A DNA stretch of 26,515 nucleotides, from the NCBI GenBank assembly GCA_045565695.1, contig JBJLEZ010000003.1, forward strand, positions 1 to 26,515, in the 5' to 3' direction. Of the stretch, positions 17,469 to 26,104 are shown one piece after another. Within the stretch, counting starts at the first letter, position 1. Each line of letters starts with the position of its first letter. Both the position numbers and the translations under genes were made by a program. The notes below the pieces were generated by a model. It was not told the origin of the DNA, did not search any database, and was given only the letters and a program-made list of their open reading frames with translations. Origin of the DNA: GCA-2690565 sp002457235 (lineage in GTDB: Bacteria; Verrucomicrobiota; Verrucomicrobiia; Opitutales; Coraliomargaritaceae).

Positions 17469-18131
17469 TTAAAATAATTCTTGCTGCCTTCTTTGATTAA
17501 ATACTGAAGCCGAACTCGCGCTTAATGTAAATAACTGATATAAAGAAAGATCGTTTAATTCCTCAAGTGAGAAGAGTCTCTGTAAAAGTAATGCACTTGC
17601 AAGGGCATCGTATAATGCACAATGGTAGCGAATGCGTTCCTTAGGGCAATGTAAGCGAGCTAACTGAGTCAATTTATCCTCTAAGCCAAACAAACGAATC
17701 AAAGTATTTAATTGGTAGCTATCTAAATCTGGATATAAGCGACGATAAATTGGCAGTGTATCCAACCATGGACCCCAACTTGCGAGTAATTGATTCTTCT
17801 TAGGACTCGCAAAATCAGGTGATTGACGAGTGTAGGACCATGTATTTTTGAGGAAACGATCCTCTACTGAGGCATTATGAGCACAAAGGGGTCCTGATTT
17901 TCGTAACTTAGCAAATAGATCAAAATCTTGCTCAAAATTCGGACATTCAACTACAAGCTCTGAAGTGATCCCATGTTGCTGCCTTTCAACCGCATCAATT
18001 GTACTTTCTGTTCCGCACAAACGTGTCTTTGCCTCTAATAGAGTGTTCCCTTGTATTGAAACGATACCCCATTCCAAAACCCCTGTCTTAGCACTTCCTT
18101 CAAAGTCAATTATATGAATAATTTGATCCAT
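17469..18131 (-). CDS. DEDDh 3'-5' exonuclease (DnaQ/RNase T-like)
   Basis: A 220-residue protein with a complete DEDDh active site: D9 and E11 in IIDFEGS, D91 in LCAHNASVEDRFL, and H170 with D175 in RYHCALYDA. This predicts a two-metal exonuclease acting on single-stranded ends of DNA or RNA, of the DnaQ epsilon/exonuclease I type. It lacks any polymerase-binding or extra nuclease domain; the last 30 residues are low-complexity (FTLSASSASVFNQRRQQ). It is followed closely by fmt and diverges from the hisN-like gene over 94 bases. Whether it proofreads, repairs or processes RNA cannot be decided from sequence. Confidence 0.85.
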   Translation of the reverse strand: MDQIIHIIDFEGSAKTGVLEWGIVSIQGNTLLEAKTRLCGTESTIDAVERQQHGITSELVVECPNFEQDFDLFAKLRKSGPLCAHNASVEDRFLKNTWSYTRQSPDFASPKKNQLLASWGPWLDTLPIYRRLYPDLDSYQLNTLIRLFGLEDKLTQLARLHCPKERIRYHCALYDALASALLLQRLFSLEELNDLSLYQLFTLSASSASVFNQRRQQELF

Positions 18132-18225
18132 TAGTGTATATGAAAAATCTTAAGATAATTTCCGACTAAACGATTGCAACTTGGATAATGTTCATCAATC
18201 TGAAATTTAAAGTTTTCAATTCATC

Positions 18226-19011
18226 ATGTGTGCACTTAATCCGGAGCAAAATCAACTATTCAAAAAATTTATTACACGTTTGTGTGACGTAGCCACTGAA
18301 GAAATTATTCCTCATTATGGCGTCAATGTGGACGTAGAACACAAATCGGACAACACACCAGTGACCCTTGCTGATAAAAATGCAGAAAAAAAGATCCGTG
18401 AACTCATCAATGCAGAATTCCCTGACCACGGTATTATTGGAGAAGAGTATGGAGCCGAAAATGAAAACAACGAATTTGTTTGGGTCTTAGACCCTATTGA
18501 TGGAACAAAATCCTTCATTTCAGGGGTGCCACTATTTGCAACTTTAATTGCCCTTCTCCATAACGGACGACCGGTGCTCGGTGCAATTAATCAACCGATT
18601 CTCAAGCAATTACTCATTGGAGATTGCCAAACCACCACACTTAATGGAGTTCCTGTCAACGGACGCGCCGCCCGCCCCATTGAACAAGCAACTCTTTGCA
18701 CGACCGATCCTATTCGAAAAACTTTATGGCAAAATAATGCCAAGTGGGATGATTTGCCCCCAAAAACAGCCTTATATCGTTCCTGGGGTGATGCTGGAGG
18801 CTATATCTTACTCTGTTCAGGTTTCACCGATATTATGTGCGACCCAATGATGGAAATTTGGGATTGTGCCGCTATTTTACCTTGTCTTGAGGGGGCTGGA
18901 TTTACTTACACTGGGTGGAATGGAGAAGATGCTTTTGAGCAAAGAAGTATCATTGCCGCAAAAGCACCATTACATAAAACAGTAATGGAGACCTTATATC
19001 CAAATAACTAA
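18226..19011 (+). CDS. hisN: Inositol-monophosphatase-family phosphatase, probable histidinol-phosphatase
   Basis: A 261-residue magnesium-dependent phosphatase. Metal ligands are in GEE (E73, E74), DPIDGTKSF (D89, D92) and IWDCAA (D213). TPVTLADKNAEKKIRELI before them, SWGDAGGYILLCSGFTDIMCDPMMEIWDCAA after them, and YRSWGD resemble the histidinol-phosphatase (HisN) subgroup more than inositol or 3'-phosphoadenosine phosphatases. On that reading it removes phosphate from L-histidinol phosphate in histidine synthesis. No other his gene is adjacent. It is followed by the SulP transporter after 7 bases, so a sulfur-linked (CysQ-like) role is the main alternative. Confidence 0.85.
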   Translation: MCALNPEQNQLFKKFITRLCDVATEEIIPHYGVNVDVEHKSDNTPVTLADKNAEKKIRELINAEFPDHGIIGEEYGAENENNEFVWVLDPIDGTKSFISGVPLFATLIALLHNGRPVLGAINQPILKQLLIGDCQTTTLNGVPVNGRAARPIEQATLCTTDPIRKTLWQNNAKWDDLPPKTALYRSWGDAGGYILLCSGFTDIMCDPMMEIWDCAAILPCLEGAGFTYTGWNGEDAFEQRSIIAAKAPLHKTVMETLYPNN

Positions 19012-19018
19012 GTTTTCG

Positions 19019-20806
19019 GTGACTCATTTACTACAGCTTTTAAAAAACATAGTTAAGTCCGCACACAGGACTCATGCCTTAGAATTCTTGCCACTCACAA
19101 AATCGATCCAAGAATACCGATTAAAATTTCTCCAAGATGATTTAAAAAGCGCCATTAATGTTGCCTTACTCGCCTTTCCTCAAGGCATGGCATACGCACT
19201 GATCGCAGGCCTGCCTATTCATTATGGAATCATTGGTTCTGCAATAGCATCTATATCCTGTGTTTTCTTTGCTAAATCAAATCTCATTACATTTGGTCCT
19301 ACCAACGCAACAGCTGTAATGCTCTTCACTACTTTTGCTAGCTTAGGGCTTCCTGAAGAGGATAAACTCCCATATATTAGCATTTTAGTTTTCCTTACTG
19401 GAATATTCATCGTAATTGGATCTTATTTCCGAACGGCTGATTTAATCAAATATGTCTCTCGCTCAGTGATAACTGGTTATATTACAGCCGCTGCGCTGTT
19501 CATTATCCTCAATCAAATACCCAATATTCTTCAACTCAATCTCACGAGCATACATAAAGATAGTTTTTTTACTTTGGTGGGAGGGATCTTTCAAAATATA
19601 CCCTTCACACATTTTCCGACTTTAGTCATCAGCCTAGCCACTGTCTTACTCTATGCTTTGCTAAACTTTAAGTTTCGAAAATTACCCAACATAGCAATTG
19701 TCCTAATTGCCATATCCGCTCTCACTTTTTTTATTGATGGCAAGCAATTTGAAATACTTTTTCTCCCTCCCATCGATCAATCTTTTTTATCTTTTTCACT
19801 TCCTCAGGTAAGCTTTGCTTCCATCAAATTACTCACCAGTACGGCAATCGCCATTGCGCTACTTTGTATTCTTGAAGGCATTTCTATTGGTAAATCATTG
19901 GCCATTAAAAAAGGGGTGCGCTTAAATAATGATCAAGCCATGTATTCTATTGGTATGACTAATATCGCATGTTCGCTTTTTGCAGGAATGCCCGCTTCTG
20001 GTTCCCTAACCCGATCCAGCTTAAATTATGAAAGTGGTAGTAAAACTGTATTTTCTAATCTGTTTTCTGGTATTATTATTTTGATCGGAATATTCGCAGT
20101 TGGGTCTCTCACTCAATATATTCCTGTCTGTGCTTTGTCGGTTTTAGTCGTCATTGTAGGCTTGTCATTATTGAATAGGCACGCCATCCGAATTGTCACT
20201 CAAACAACTGGCTCAGATGCCGTTGTTTTCTTAGCCACTCTTGTCTCTGGACTCTACATCTCTCTAGATAGTGCTATATATTTTGGAGTTGGTGTCTCTA
20301 TTCTGCTATTCTTAAAAAAGGTCGCTAAGCCAGAATTAAAAGAATATTCCTTCAATCAAGAAGGTGACTTATTAGAATCCGAAAATTCCAATAGAAATAT
20401 ACCAGAAGTTTCGATTGTTCACGTTGAGGGGGAATTATTTTTTGGTGCAGCGGATTTATTTCAAGAACAAATGCGGCGCATTTACGAAGACCCACAACTT
20501 AAAATCGTCATTTTAAAAATGCGAAATGCATATAATATGGATGCCTCCAGTGTCATGGCTCTTGAAGAATTAGTTAGGCATATGAATAAACTTGGACGCT
20601 ATTTAATCGTAAGTGAAGTCAAGAAGGACCTTTTAAACATTCTTATCAAGTCAGGAGTCGCCCAATATATAGAACACCGAAATATTTTTCATTATGATAC
20701 CTCGAATCCTACACTTTCAACAGCTAGAGCACTTAAACGAGCTAAAGAACACCTTGGTGAAGTAGAACCTAATGTTTCAATTTATGCAGAATCCAAGAAT
20801 AAGTAA
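19019..20806 (+). CDS. SulP-family anion transporter with STAS domain
   Basis: A 595-residue inner-membrane transporter for sulfate, bicarbonate or another anion. About 12 hydrophobic helices span residues 40-440. LLAFPQGMAYALIAGLPIHYG and FGPTNATAVML are the conserved SulP substrate-site segments. A cytoplasmic STAS domain covers about 460-570, with HVEGELFFGAADLFQEQM and MRNAYNMDASSVMALEEL (the Ser/Asp loop). The only start that keeps the N-terminal region is GTG at 19019, 7 bases after the phosphatase stop; the next in-frame Met falls inside the first membrane segment. Substrate cannot be told from sequence. Confidence 0.93.
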   Translation: MTHLLQLLKNIVKSAHRTHALEFLPLTKSIQEYRLKFLQDDLKSAINVALLAFPQGMAYALIAGLPIHYGIIGSAIASISCVFFAKSNLITFGPTNATAVMLFTTFASLGLPEEDKLPYISILVFLTGIFIVIGSYFRTADLIKYVSRSVITGYITAAALFIILNQIPNILQLNLTSIHKDSFFTLVGGIFQNIPFTHFPTLVISLATVLLYALLNFKFRKLPNIAIVLIAISALTFFIDGKQFEILFLPPIDQSFLSFSLPQVSFASIKLLTSTAIAIALLCILEGISIGKSLAIKKGVRLNNDQAMYSIGMTNIACSLFAGMPASGSLTRSSLNYESGSKTVFSNLFSGIIILIGIFAVGSLTQYIPVCALSVLVVIVGLSLLNRHAIRIVTQTTGSDAVVFLATLVSGLYISLDSAIYFGVGVSILLFLKKVAKPELKEYSFNQEGDLLESENSNRNIPEVSIVHVEGELFFGAADLFQEQMRRIYEDPQLKIVILKMRNAYNMDASSVMALEELVRHMNKLGRYLIVSEVKKDLLNILIKSGVAQYIEHRNIFHYDTSNPTLSTARALKRAKEHLGEVEPNVSIYAESKNK

Positions 20807-20814
20807 GCCTATTC

Positions 20815-21354
20815 ATGAAAAAAGAAGTATTAATTATACTGCATCCTGATTTTGAGGAAATTGAAGCGGTAACACCTATTGATATATTACGAAGGGCCGG
20901 CTTAATTGTTCATATAGCATCCACAAGCAATGATCTCGAAGTACAAAGTAAAGGTGGTATTCAAATAAAAGCCGATAGCCTGTTAAGCGACCACGAACAC
21001 GCTATTTATGATGCTTTAGTCATACCAGGTGGACCTGGAATCTTCAAGATCAGTGATCATAGCATGATCCAAAAAAAGATTCGTGAATTCCATAAACTAA
21101 AAAAATGCATTGCCTGTATATGTGCAGCACCACTGTTATTATTAGATCAGGGACTCAACCAAACATTTGCCATGACTTGCCATCCTTCGGTTCAAGCAGA
21201 ATTTCCAGCACTTCATCCTGAAGCTACGGTAAGAGATAAGCATATTATTACTTCAAAAGGAGCAGGAACTGCAGTCCCATTTGCTCTAGCCATAATCGAA
21301 TATTTACTAAACAAGGAAATTGCTCAAAATATTGCAGATGCGATCTGCATATAA
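20815..21354 (+). CDS. DJ-1/PfpI-family protein (YajL/ThiJ-like)
   Basis: A 179-residue cytosolic protein of the DJ-1 superfamily. The family triad is visible: E17 in DFEEIEAVTPIDILRRAG, nucleophile C103 in IACICAAPLLLL, and H123 in MTCHPS. VIPGGPG (about 69-75) forms the oxyanion side. Bacterial members act as redox-sensitive chaperone or deglycase-like proteins protecting against carbonyl and oxidative stress, but the activity is debated and not readable here. It starts 8 bases after the SulP gene and is followed 14 bases later by the ligase-like gene. Confidence 0.92.
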   Translation: MKKEVLIILHPDFEEIEAVTPIDILRRAGLIVHIASTSNDLEVQSKGGIQIKADSLLSDHEHAIYDALVIPGGPGIFKISDHSMIQKKIREFHKLKKCIACICAAPLLLLDQGLNQTFAMTCHPSVQAEFPALHPEATVRDKHIITSKGAGTAVPFALAIIEYLLNKEIAQNIADAICI

Positions 21355-21368
21355 GCGATTAAGAGATT

Positions 21369-22823
21369 ATGAAAACAGACCGTAAATTAATATTAAATAT
21401 TCGGGATATAGCTCTCAGAGACAATTTCACCGCCTCTGAAAAATTAAACTTCATTGCTCTGTTTGTCTTATTCATTACGCTTACTTGGAATCTAGATAAT
21501 CGCTCTATTTGGACTTCTTGCTTTGTCTTGATTATGGGCACTAGTTCGCTGATTAATATTAAAATTCATGAGACTGTTCACCCATTCATTATTGATAGAC
21601 TATGGACAAAATTACTCTGCTACAATCTGCCTGCAATTTTTCTACTGGTAATTTATTTTCTATCCGCACTTGGAAACTGTATGGAATCAATTTCCATTGA
21701 TGGTTTCTCCTATTTAGAGCTGAAAAAACCCGAAAATATATTCAGCACAAATGTCACATTTAAAGATAATTGGATATTATTTTTATCCACTGTAAGCCTA
21801 TTCACTCTAAGTACCCAGTTATTACTCATTCCAAAATCATTTTATTTTTTACATAAATTCTTAGCTTGGTGCTGCACCAGTATCTCTTTTATGTTTTTAA
21901 TAGGTGCCATCTTCAAAGCTACTGATTTGGCTAAGCCTCTATTCAGTAGTGGCACTGAGCTCACTAATTACTTTTTTTATTTTCCCTATGATGGTGATTG
22001 GGCAGCTTTTGCCATAATTTGGATATATGCGAGTTATGCTGTTTCAATAATTGAATGTAAAAAAGATGACCGAGAATTTACCAAAACCAATGCTCCTTTT
22101 TATTTAGCACTTTGCACGGCACTTGCATCAACAACCTTGCTTATCGAACAAAGCGTTTCTTCTCTTTTTCTATCTTTTGCCTTTGTGCATATTTGCTTTC
22201 TCACCTATCGATACTTAAAAAAGCAGAAAGAACCTGTTTTGAAATTAATTGGCCCTTATATTTTGACTCTTGGCATTGGTAGTGCAGTTAAAGGATGTCA
22301 CTCTTTCACTCAAATAATCACACACAATCCAGTTACAGAAAACCTCAAAAAGTCGGGCTTAGAAATGATAGCGGATAGCCCCCTGTTTGGATGGGGAATC
22401 AATAGTTTTCAAAAATTATCTCCCTTCTATAACGATGCCTCTCTACTCAATCAATATTATGAAACAATTCCCTCAAGTATCATTAATCTACTTTGTGAAT
22501 TTGGCATTATCGGAATGGCAATCATTTGTCTCTACCTTGTTATTTTATACTTTAAATACCATAAAAATAAACAGGACAACACCATTTCTGACACTTTATT
22601 TTTTGGACTATTCTTAATTATCTTATTAAGTTTTTTTGATAACCCTTTTTACTCTATTCCAGTAGCATTCAGTTTTTGGATTATTGCTTTTCTTGCTATA
22701 CGGTGGGCACAACTTATTTATAATCAGGCGGACGAAGTAGATACTAGTAAAAATATAGTCGCGTCCGATCATATAAGGAATGTCCCATTTGTGACTAATC
22801 CGAAAAAAGACGTCTTTAAATAA
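21369..22823 (+). CDS. O-antigen ligase/polymerase-like membrane protein
   Basis: A 484-residue multi-spanning protein with about 10-12 hydrophobic helices. A large periplasmic loop follows about residue 300, containing MIADSPLFGWGINSFQKLSPFYND (about 331-354). This is the SPLFGWG...F segment of the Wzy/WaaL O-antigen ligase family. It is followed by SSIINLLCEFGIIGMAIICLYLVILY, the matching L-x-E-x-G-I-x-G helix. It may polymerise or attach a polysaccharide or lipid-linked glycan at the outer face of the inner membrane. It lies 14 kb from the glycosyltransferase locus, so partnership is uncertain. The C-terminal tail (about 40 residues) is soluble. An AAGAG element precedes the ATG. Confidence 0.7.
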   Translation: MKTDRKLILNIRDIALRDNFTASEKLNFIALFVLFITLTWNLDNRSIWTSCFVLIMGTSSLINIKIHETVHPFIIDRLWTKLLCYNLPAIFLLVIYFLSALGNCMESISIDGFSYLELKKPENIFSTNVTFKDNWILFLSTVSLFTLSTQLLLIPKSFYFLHKFLAWCCTSISFMFLIGAIFKATDLAKPLFSSGTELTNYFFYFPYDGDWAAFAIIWIYASYAVSIIECKKDDREFTKTNAPFYLALCTALASTTLLIEQSVSSLFLSFAFVHICFLTYRYLKKQKEPVLKLIGPYILTLGIGSAVKGCHSFTQIITHNPVTENLKKSGLEMIADSPLFGWGINSFQKLSPFYNDASLLNQYYETIPSSIINLLCEFGIIGMAIICLYLVILYFKYHKNKQDNTISDTLFFGLFLIILLSFFDNPFYSIPVAFSFWIIAFLAIRWAQLIYNQADEVDTSKNIVASDHIRNVPFVTNPKKDVFK

Positions 22824-22846
22824 AAAGCACCTAATCCAACGTTTCT

Positions 22847-23719
22847 ATGATCCCACTAGAAGACACCTATTTAGATATTATAAAAAAGGCCTCTGTAGGG
22901 CACGGGCTAGGCGAAAAGAAAATAGCCCAATTATGCCAGTTACCCATCACTAAAATAAATGATTTTTTCAACGGAAGTTACTGTGAATCGACTCTCAAAA
23001 CAATTGCCCAAATCCTAGACCTAGACTTTCCCTCTCTAAAAAATCACGCAGACAATAGTTCTCACCCTCCCAAAATTCATTTAGATGGCTTATACTCCTA
23101 TCAATCAACATTTACCTATCAGCCTAATCAGACTCTTTCTGTAAATCATTATCTCTTAACGGATGATAGCACAAAAACAGCACTCCTTTTTGATACAGGC
23201 ACCAATGCCACCGACTGTTTAGAATACCTAAAAACCCATTCCCTTAAGCTCAGTGCTATTTTTATAACCCATCAACACAAAGACCATATTTGGGCATTAA
23301 ATCAGTTCACCGATTGTCATCCAGCCGCCCAGATTTATGCTGCACAACCATCGGTTGATCCAAACTATGCATTCAACCTTATCGAACCCAATAAACCAAT
23401 CGGCTACGGACCCTTTCAAATTGAGGCCTACACTACCCCAGGGCATACCGAAGATGGTATCAGCTTCAAAGTCACGGGTCTTTCTAATACTGTCATGTTT
23501 GTCGGCGACGCTCTCTTTGCTCATTCTCAAGGGGGCATCTACAGCCGAGAAAAGTATCAGCATGCCCTTAAAATCAACCGCTCTAGTATTTTATCACAGG
23601 TAGATGAGACTGTACTTGCACCTGGGCATGGCCCACTCACTACCGTAAGCCACGAAAATCAGAACAACCCTTTTTATGCGAACTTTGCATCCCAAACAAG
23701 CGAGTTGGATAGAAATTAA
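22847..23719 (+). CDS. HTH-fused metallo-beta-lactamase-fold hydrolase
   Basis: A 290-residue protein. Residues about 8-65 look like a Xre-type helix-turn-helix (LGEKKIAQLCQLPITKINDFFNG, then TLKTIAQILDLDFPSL). Residues 90-275 form a glyoxalase II-like hydrolase. The zinc ligands are THQHKDH (H142, H144, D146, H147), PGHTEDG (H200), VGDALF (D221) and APGHGP (H261). The end, TVSHENQNNPFY, is typical of the group. It would bind two metals and hydrolyse a thioester or similar ester. The fused domain suggests DNA binding or a structural re-use of the HTH. It overlaps the convergent DUF2939-like gene by 4 bases at the stops. Confidence 0.88.
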   Translation: MIPLEDTYLDIIKKASVGHGLGEKKIAQLCQLPITKINDFFNGSYCESTLKTIAQILDLDFPSLKNHADNSSHPPKIHLDGLYSYQSTFTYQPNQTLSVNHYLLTDDSTKTALLFDTGTNATDCLEYLKTHSLKLSAIFITHQHKDHIWALNQFTDCHPAAQIYAAQPSVDPNYAFNLIEPNKPIGYGPFQIEAYTTPGHTEDGISFKVTGLSNTVMFVGDALFAHSQGGIYSREKYQHALKINRSSILSQVDETVLAPGHGPLTTVSHENQNNPFYANFASQTSELDRN

Positions 23720-24348
23720 AACTTAATTTTTTTAAACTCTTTAGTGAAAAAAGATTCCGGAAAAACAATATCATTCACCTTCCAATTCATCCCGCTTCGC
23801 AGAAAACGAATACGAGTCCCAGCAAATAAATTATCTGCGGCAGGCTCAGATGTATTTTCCTTTAAGGACACTTCAAACTCACTATATGAGATAAATCTAA
23901 AGTCGCACAAAGCAATGTATCCACGAGCGGTTACCAACCAATTTTGATCTTCGGTTGTATCAGCCAACGATTGATCAAGATTCCCAATACCCGATGCTTT
24001 ATCCTTAGCATAGATTAAATTATCAAAAAGCGGCTGTATCGATTTAGGCGCTAAGTATTCATCAACCATACCATCAATAAGGTTATATGAAAAACTGGAA
24101 TACAAGCTTTGCAAAAGCGGAGTCTCCGACTTAAACAAATTCTCTACATTAATATGATGGCGTATCTGAAGTTTTAAACTTTCCCGCACTGCATCAAAAT
24201 TAATAAAGTCAGGAAGAGATTCCGCATTAGCAGTACGAAAGGATTTTTGAATACCCCAGATCGTCCGTAATGGCCCTAACTGTACATAAGCAAAAATGGT
24301 ACTTGAGAGAATAAAAATCGTTGTACAGGCTAATATAGTTCGTCTCAT
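23716..24348 (-). CDS. DUF2939-like exported or membrane-anchored protein
   Basis: A 210-residue protein with an N-terminal hydrophobic segment (residues 4-22, ILACTTIFILSSTIFAYVQ), likely an anchor or signal. It is followed by LGPLRTIWGIQKSFRTANAESLPDFINFDAVRESLKLQI. The order, 'pl..l..i..a...gD...l..yvdF..lR.slk.q', is the hallmark of DUF2939, a domain of unknown function. A strand-rich C-terminal part (FEVSLKENT, GTRIRFLRSGMNWKVNDIVFP) completes it. It begins 10 bases after the MscS stop on the same strand, so the two are probably one transcript and it may work at the membrane with the channel. No function is established. Confidence 0.75.
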   Translation of the reverse strand: MRRTILACTTIFILSSTIFAYVQLGPLRTIWGIQKSFRTANAESLPDFINFDAVRESLKLQIRHHINVENLFKSETPLLQSLYSSFSYNLIDGMVDEYLAPKSIQPLFDNLIYAKDKASGIGNLDQSLADTTEDQNWLVTARGYIALCDFRFISYSEFEVSLKENTSEPAADNLFAGTRIRFLRSGMNWKVNDIVFPESFFTKEFKKIKF

Positions 24349-24358
24349 ATTTAAATCG

Positions 24359-25321
24359 CTAATTAAGCACTTCAGGATTTTTTATATGAATATCTCTTTG
24401 AGGATAAGGAATACTAATATTATTTTCTTTGAACTTTTTCCAAATACTCAACATTACATCATTCTTCGCCTGATATCTTCCTTTTGATACATCGGCTAAC
24501 CAAAAAAAGAGCATAAAGTTGACCGAGCTATCTGCAAATTCTTTCAAATAGCATGCAGGCTTTGGATCATCAATACTACCTGGAAACTCTTTCGCTGCTT
24601 CGAGAATAAGCTCTCTCGCTTTTTCTATATCCGACTCATAGGCTACCCCTATGTCAATTTGTAATCGCCCTTTGCGATTGTTAAATGTCCAGTTTGTAAC
24701 TCTGTTAATAATAAAATCCTCATTGGGAATCATCATTTCTCTACCTTCAAAGGTTTCGAGTAATGTGTAGCGCGCACTAGTTTTTCGTATTAAACCATAT
24801 GTGCCATCTGAGAGTTCAACCATATCCCCATTCTCAATTGATTTTTCAAAAAGTAAAATCAAGCCACTAATGAAATTTGAAGTGATCTTTTGTAAACCAA
24901 AACCAATTCCGATACCAATGGCACCACTAAAGATCGCGAAAGCGGTTAAATCTATGCCTAGTACATTCAAACCAATCATGAAGCCAATGAAATAGATGAA
25001 GATATGAAAGGCCTTATTGATCAGTGCCTTATTACTCGAATGGATGCCCTTGATCGACTTGATGCGCTTTTCTCCAAAATCAGATACAATACCTGTCAGC
25101 AAAAAGAACATGATGATCGTAATAATCGCCTTGATCATCAAATAGGCCGAGAAGCGAGTTTCACCGATGCTAAATGAAAGATCCTCAGAATCTAAGAATA
25201 GTTTAATCGGCTGGAGATAATCTAAAAACTCTAGTGAAATAAAGCCCACTAATAAAAAGACCAACAAAACCTTTGCGATCCATACCTGAGGCTTTAACAG
25301 TAATGCCCAAAATTTATTCAT
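24359..25321 (-). CDS. MscS-family mechanosensitive ion channel
   Basis: A 320-residue small-conductance mechanosensitive channel. Four hydrophobic segments lie in the first 150 residues. They are followed by the pore helix and inner-leaflet region AIFSGAIGIGIGFGLQKITSNFISGLILLFEKSIENGDMVEL (about 130-172), rich in Gly/Ala as in TM3 of MscS. The beta domain (TYGLIRKTSARYTLLETFEGREMMIPNEDFI) and the alpha/beta vestibule (IDIGVAYESDIEKARELI) follow, ending with IPYPQRDIHI. It opens on membrane tension during osmotic downshock. It starts at ATG 25321, preceded on its strand by a roughly 100-base AT-rich leader up to the first direct repeat. Confidence 0.93.
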   Translation of the reverse strand: MNKFWALLLKPQVWIAKVLLVFLLVGFISLEFLDYLQPIKLFLDSEDLSFSIGETRFSAYLMIKAIITIIMFFLLTGIVSDFGEKRIKSIKGIHSSNKALINKAFHIFIYFIGFMIGLNVLGIDLTAFAIFSGAIGIGIGFGLQKITSNFISGLILLFEKSIENGDMVELSDGTYGLIRKTSARYTLLETFEGREMMIPNEDFIINRVTNWTFNNRKGRLQIDIGVAYESDIEKARELILEAAKEFPGSIDDPKPACYLKEFADSSVNFMLFFWLADVSKGRYQAKNDVMLSIWKKFKENNISIPYPQRDIHIKNPEVLN

Positions 25322-25485
25322 GATTTTTTTATAACTTCTTTCGAATAATTATCCAGCCAGAAAAATCCTTTGGTACTATTTATATAATCCTAAGAGCGTT
25401 GTTATAATATTATAAGGGGAAAATGGCGGAGAGAGGGGGTCGAAGCCTCTAGCTTAAAAAAGGATATCGCTTAAACAGTGAGCTC

Positions 25486-25498
25486 TAGCGGACCGCTA
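25486..25498. repeat. 13-bp dyad TAGCGGACCGCTA in repeat copy 1
   Basis: TAGCGG-A-CCGCTA is perfectly symmetric around its centre and is unchanged in copy 2 (26238-26250), although bases on either side differ. It is GC-rich in an AT-rich setting, which suggests a binding site for a dimeric protein or a recombinase core. Assignment to a recombinase is inference. Confidence 0.6.
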
Positions 25499-25507
25499 AA
25501 ATCTAAA

Positions 25508-25544
25508 CACACATTTCCACACTTAAGCACACATATCCACACTT
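25508..25544 (+). repeat. Two 17-bp iterated units in repeat copy 1
   Basis: CACACATTTCCACACTT (25508-25524) and CACACATATCCACACTT (25528-25544) differ at one base and repeat with a 20-bp period, about two helical turns. The same pair occurs in copy 2. The spacing suggests two protein monomers bound on the same face of DNA, as with arm-type sites of tyrosine recombinases. Confidence 0.6.
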
Positions 25545-25631
25545 CAAATAGGGGAGTTTCGGGGTGTTTAGATTAATTTAAAAGCCAAACTTTTTTCTTT
25601 TAATCATATTTTTAATCTCTATGAAGTGTAT

Positions 25632-25898
25632 ATGTCTTCATATACACAGCTTATAGAGAAAACAAATCCATCTCCCCCTATGCGAAAGAAAACCGTGCTT
25701 AGTGAATTCTTCTTCATTTATTCTCTAGCTGCTATTCTTTTATCTAGTTTTTACTGGTTTGATTTTATGAATATTTGTGGTTCTGACCACAAGCTAATAG
25801 CAATTTACACTGGTCTTTGGGTACCTACTACAATGAGCCTATCTCATTTGTTTAAGAAAAAACCAAAAAAACAATCTTCTAAATCAACGTACAAATAA
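25632..25898 (+). CDS. Small two-helix membrane protein with YxGLWxPT motif
   Basis: An 88-residue protein from the ATG at 25632 (a GTG two codons earlier, at 25626, is possible). I do not recognise a named family. A basic N-terminus is followed by one hydrophobic helix (FFFIYSLAAILLSSFYWFDFM) and a second (LIAIYTGLWVPTTMSLSHLF), then a very basic tail KKKPKKQSSKSTYK. This suggests an inner-membrane hairpin with both ends in the cytoplasm. The second helix shares the YxGLWxPT pattern with the next gene. It lies inside the 750-bp repeat-bounded unit, about 60 bases beyond repeat copy 1, with no strong Shine-Dalgarno. Expression is likely but unproven. Confidence 0.6.
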   Translation: MSSYTQLIEKTNPSPPMRKKTVLSEFFFIYSLAAILLSSFYWFDFMNICGSDHKLIAIYTGLWVPTTMSLSHLFKKKPKKQSSKSTYK

Positions 25899-25906
25899 CT
25901 TAAAAA

Positions 25907-26104
25907 ATGGGCTTTAAGAAAAAAATATACAGTAGGTTTAATATCTTTTTGACACTAGCTTTTTTATCAATGCTTTTCTCGAATCTTATTTTTTTTGATA
26001 TACTTCCATTTATTAAAGAATCTGAAAGAACTTTAACAACCATTTACGTAGGTTTATGGGCGCCAACTTTTGTGGGATTGGCCTTAAGGTATTTAAGGGT
26101 TTGA
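25907..26104 (+). CDS. Small two-helix membrane protein, paralogue of the preceding gene
   Basis: A 65-residue protein beginning MGFKKKIYSRFN and having two hydrophobic helices: FLTLAFLSMLFSNLIFFDILPF and TIYVGLWAPTFVGLALRYL. The layout is basic N-terminus, helix, short polar loop ending in an acidic turn, then a helix with YVGLWAPT and a basic end. This is the same as in the gene 8 bases upstream, so the two probably arose by duplication or serve as a pair. No known family is recognised, and no enzymatic motif is present. A membrane-acting accessory, toxin-like or immunity role is possible but unsupported. Confidence 0.6.
   Translation: MGFKKKIYSRFNIFLTLAFLSMLFSNLIFFDILPFIKESERTLTTIYVGLWAPTFVGLALRYLRV

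Larger units (their letters stand above)
25421..25568 (+). repeat. Direct repeat copy 1: tRNA-Ser 3'-end remnant plus att-like sequence
   Basis: About 148 bases that match 26171-26321 at most positions; the starts are exactly 750 bases apart. On the minus strand the first 27 bases (25424-25450) are a degenerate tRNA-Ser 3' end: T-loop, acceptor strand TCTCTCC, discriminator G and CCA. There is no D-arm or anticodon, so it is not a tRNA gene. Behind it lie a 13-bp dyad (25486-25498) and two 17-bp units (25508-25544). The T-arm lacks one base and has more changes than copy 2, so it appears older. It occupies most of the gap between the MscS gene and the next small gene. I read it as a former attachment site. 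Confidence 0.85.

Noticed and set aside
25508..25544. CRISPR-like short repeats
   Set aside because: Only two 17-bp units with 3-bp gaps occur per copy, with no spacers of useful length and no cas genes.
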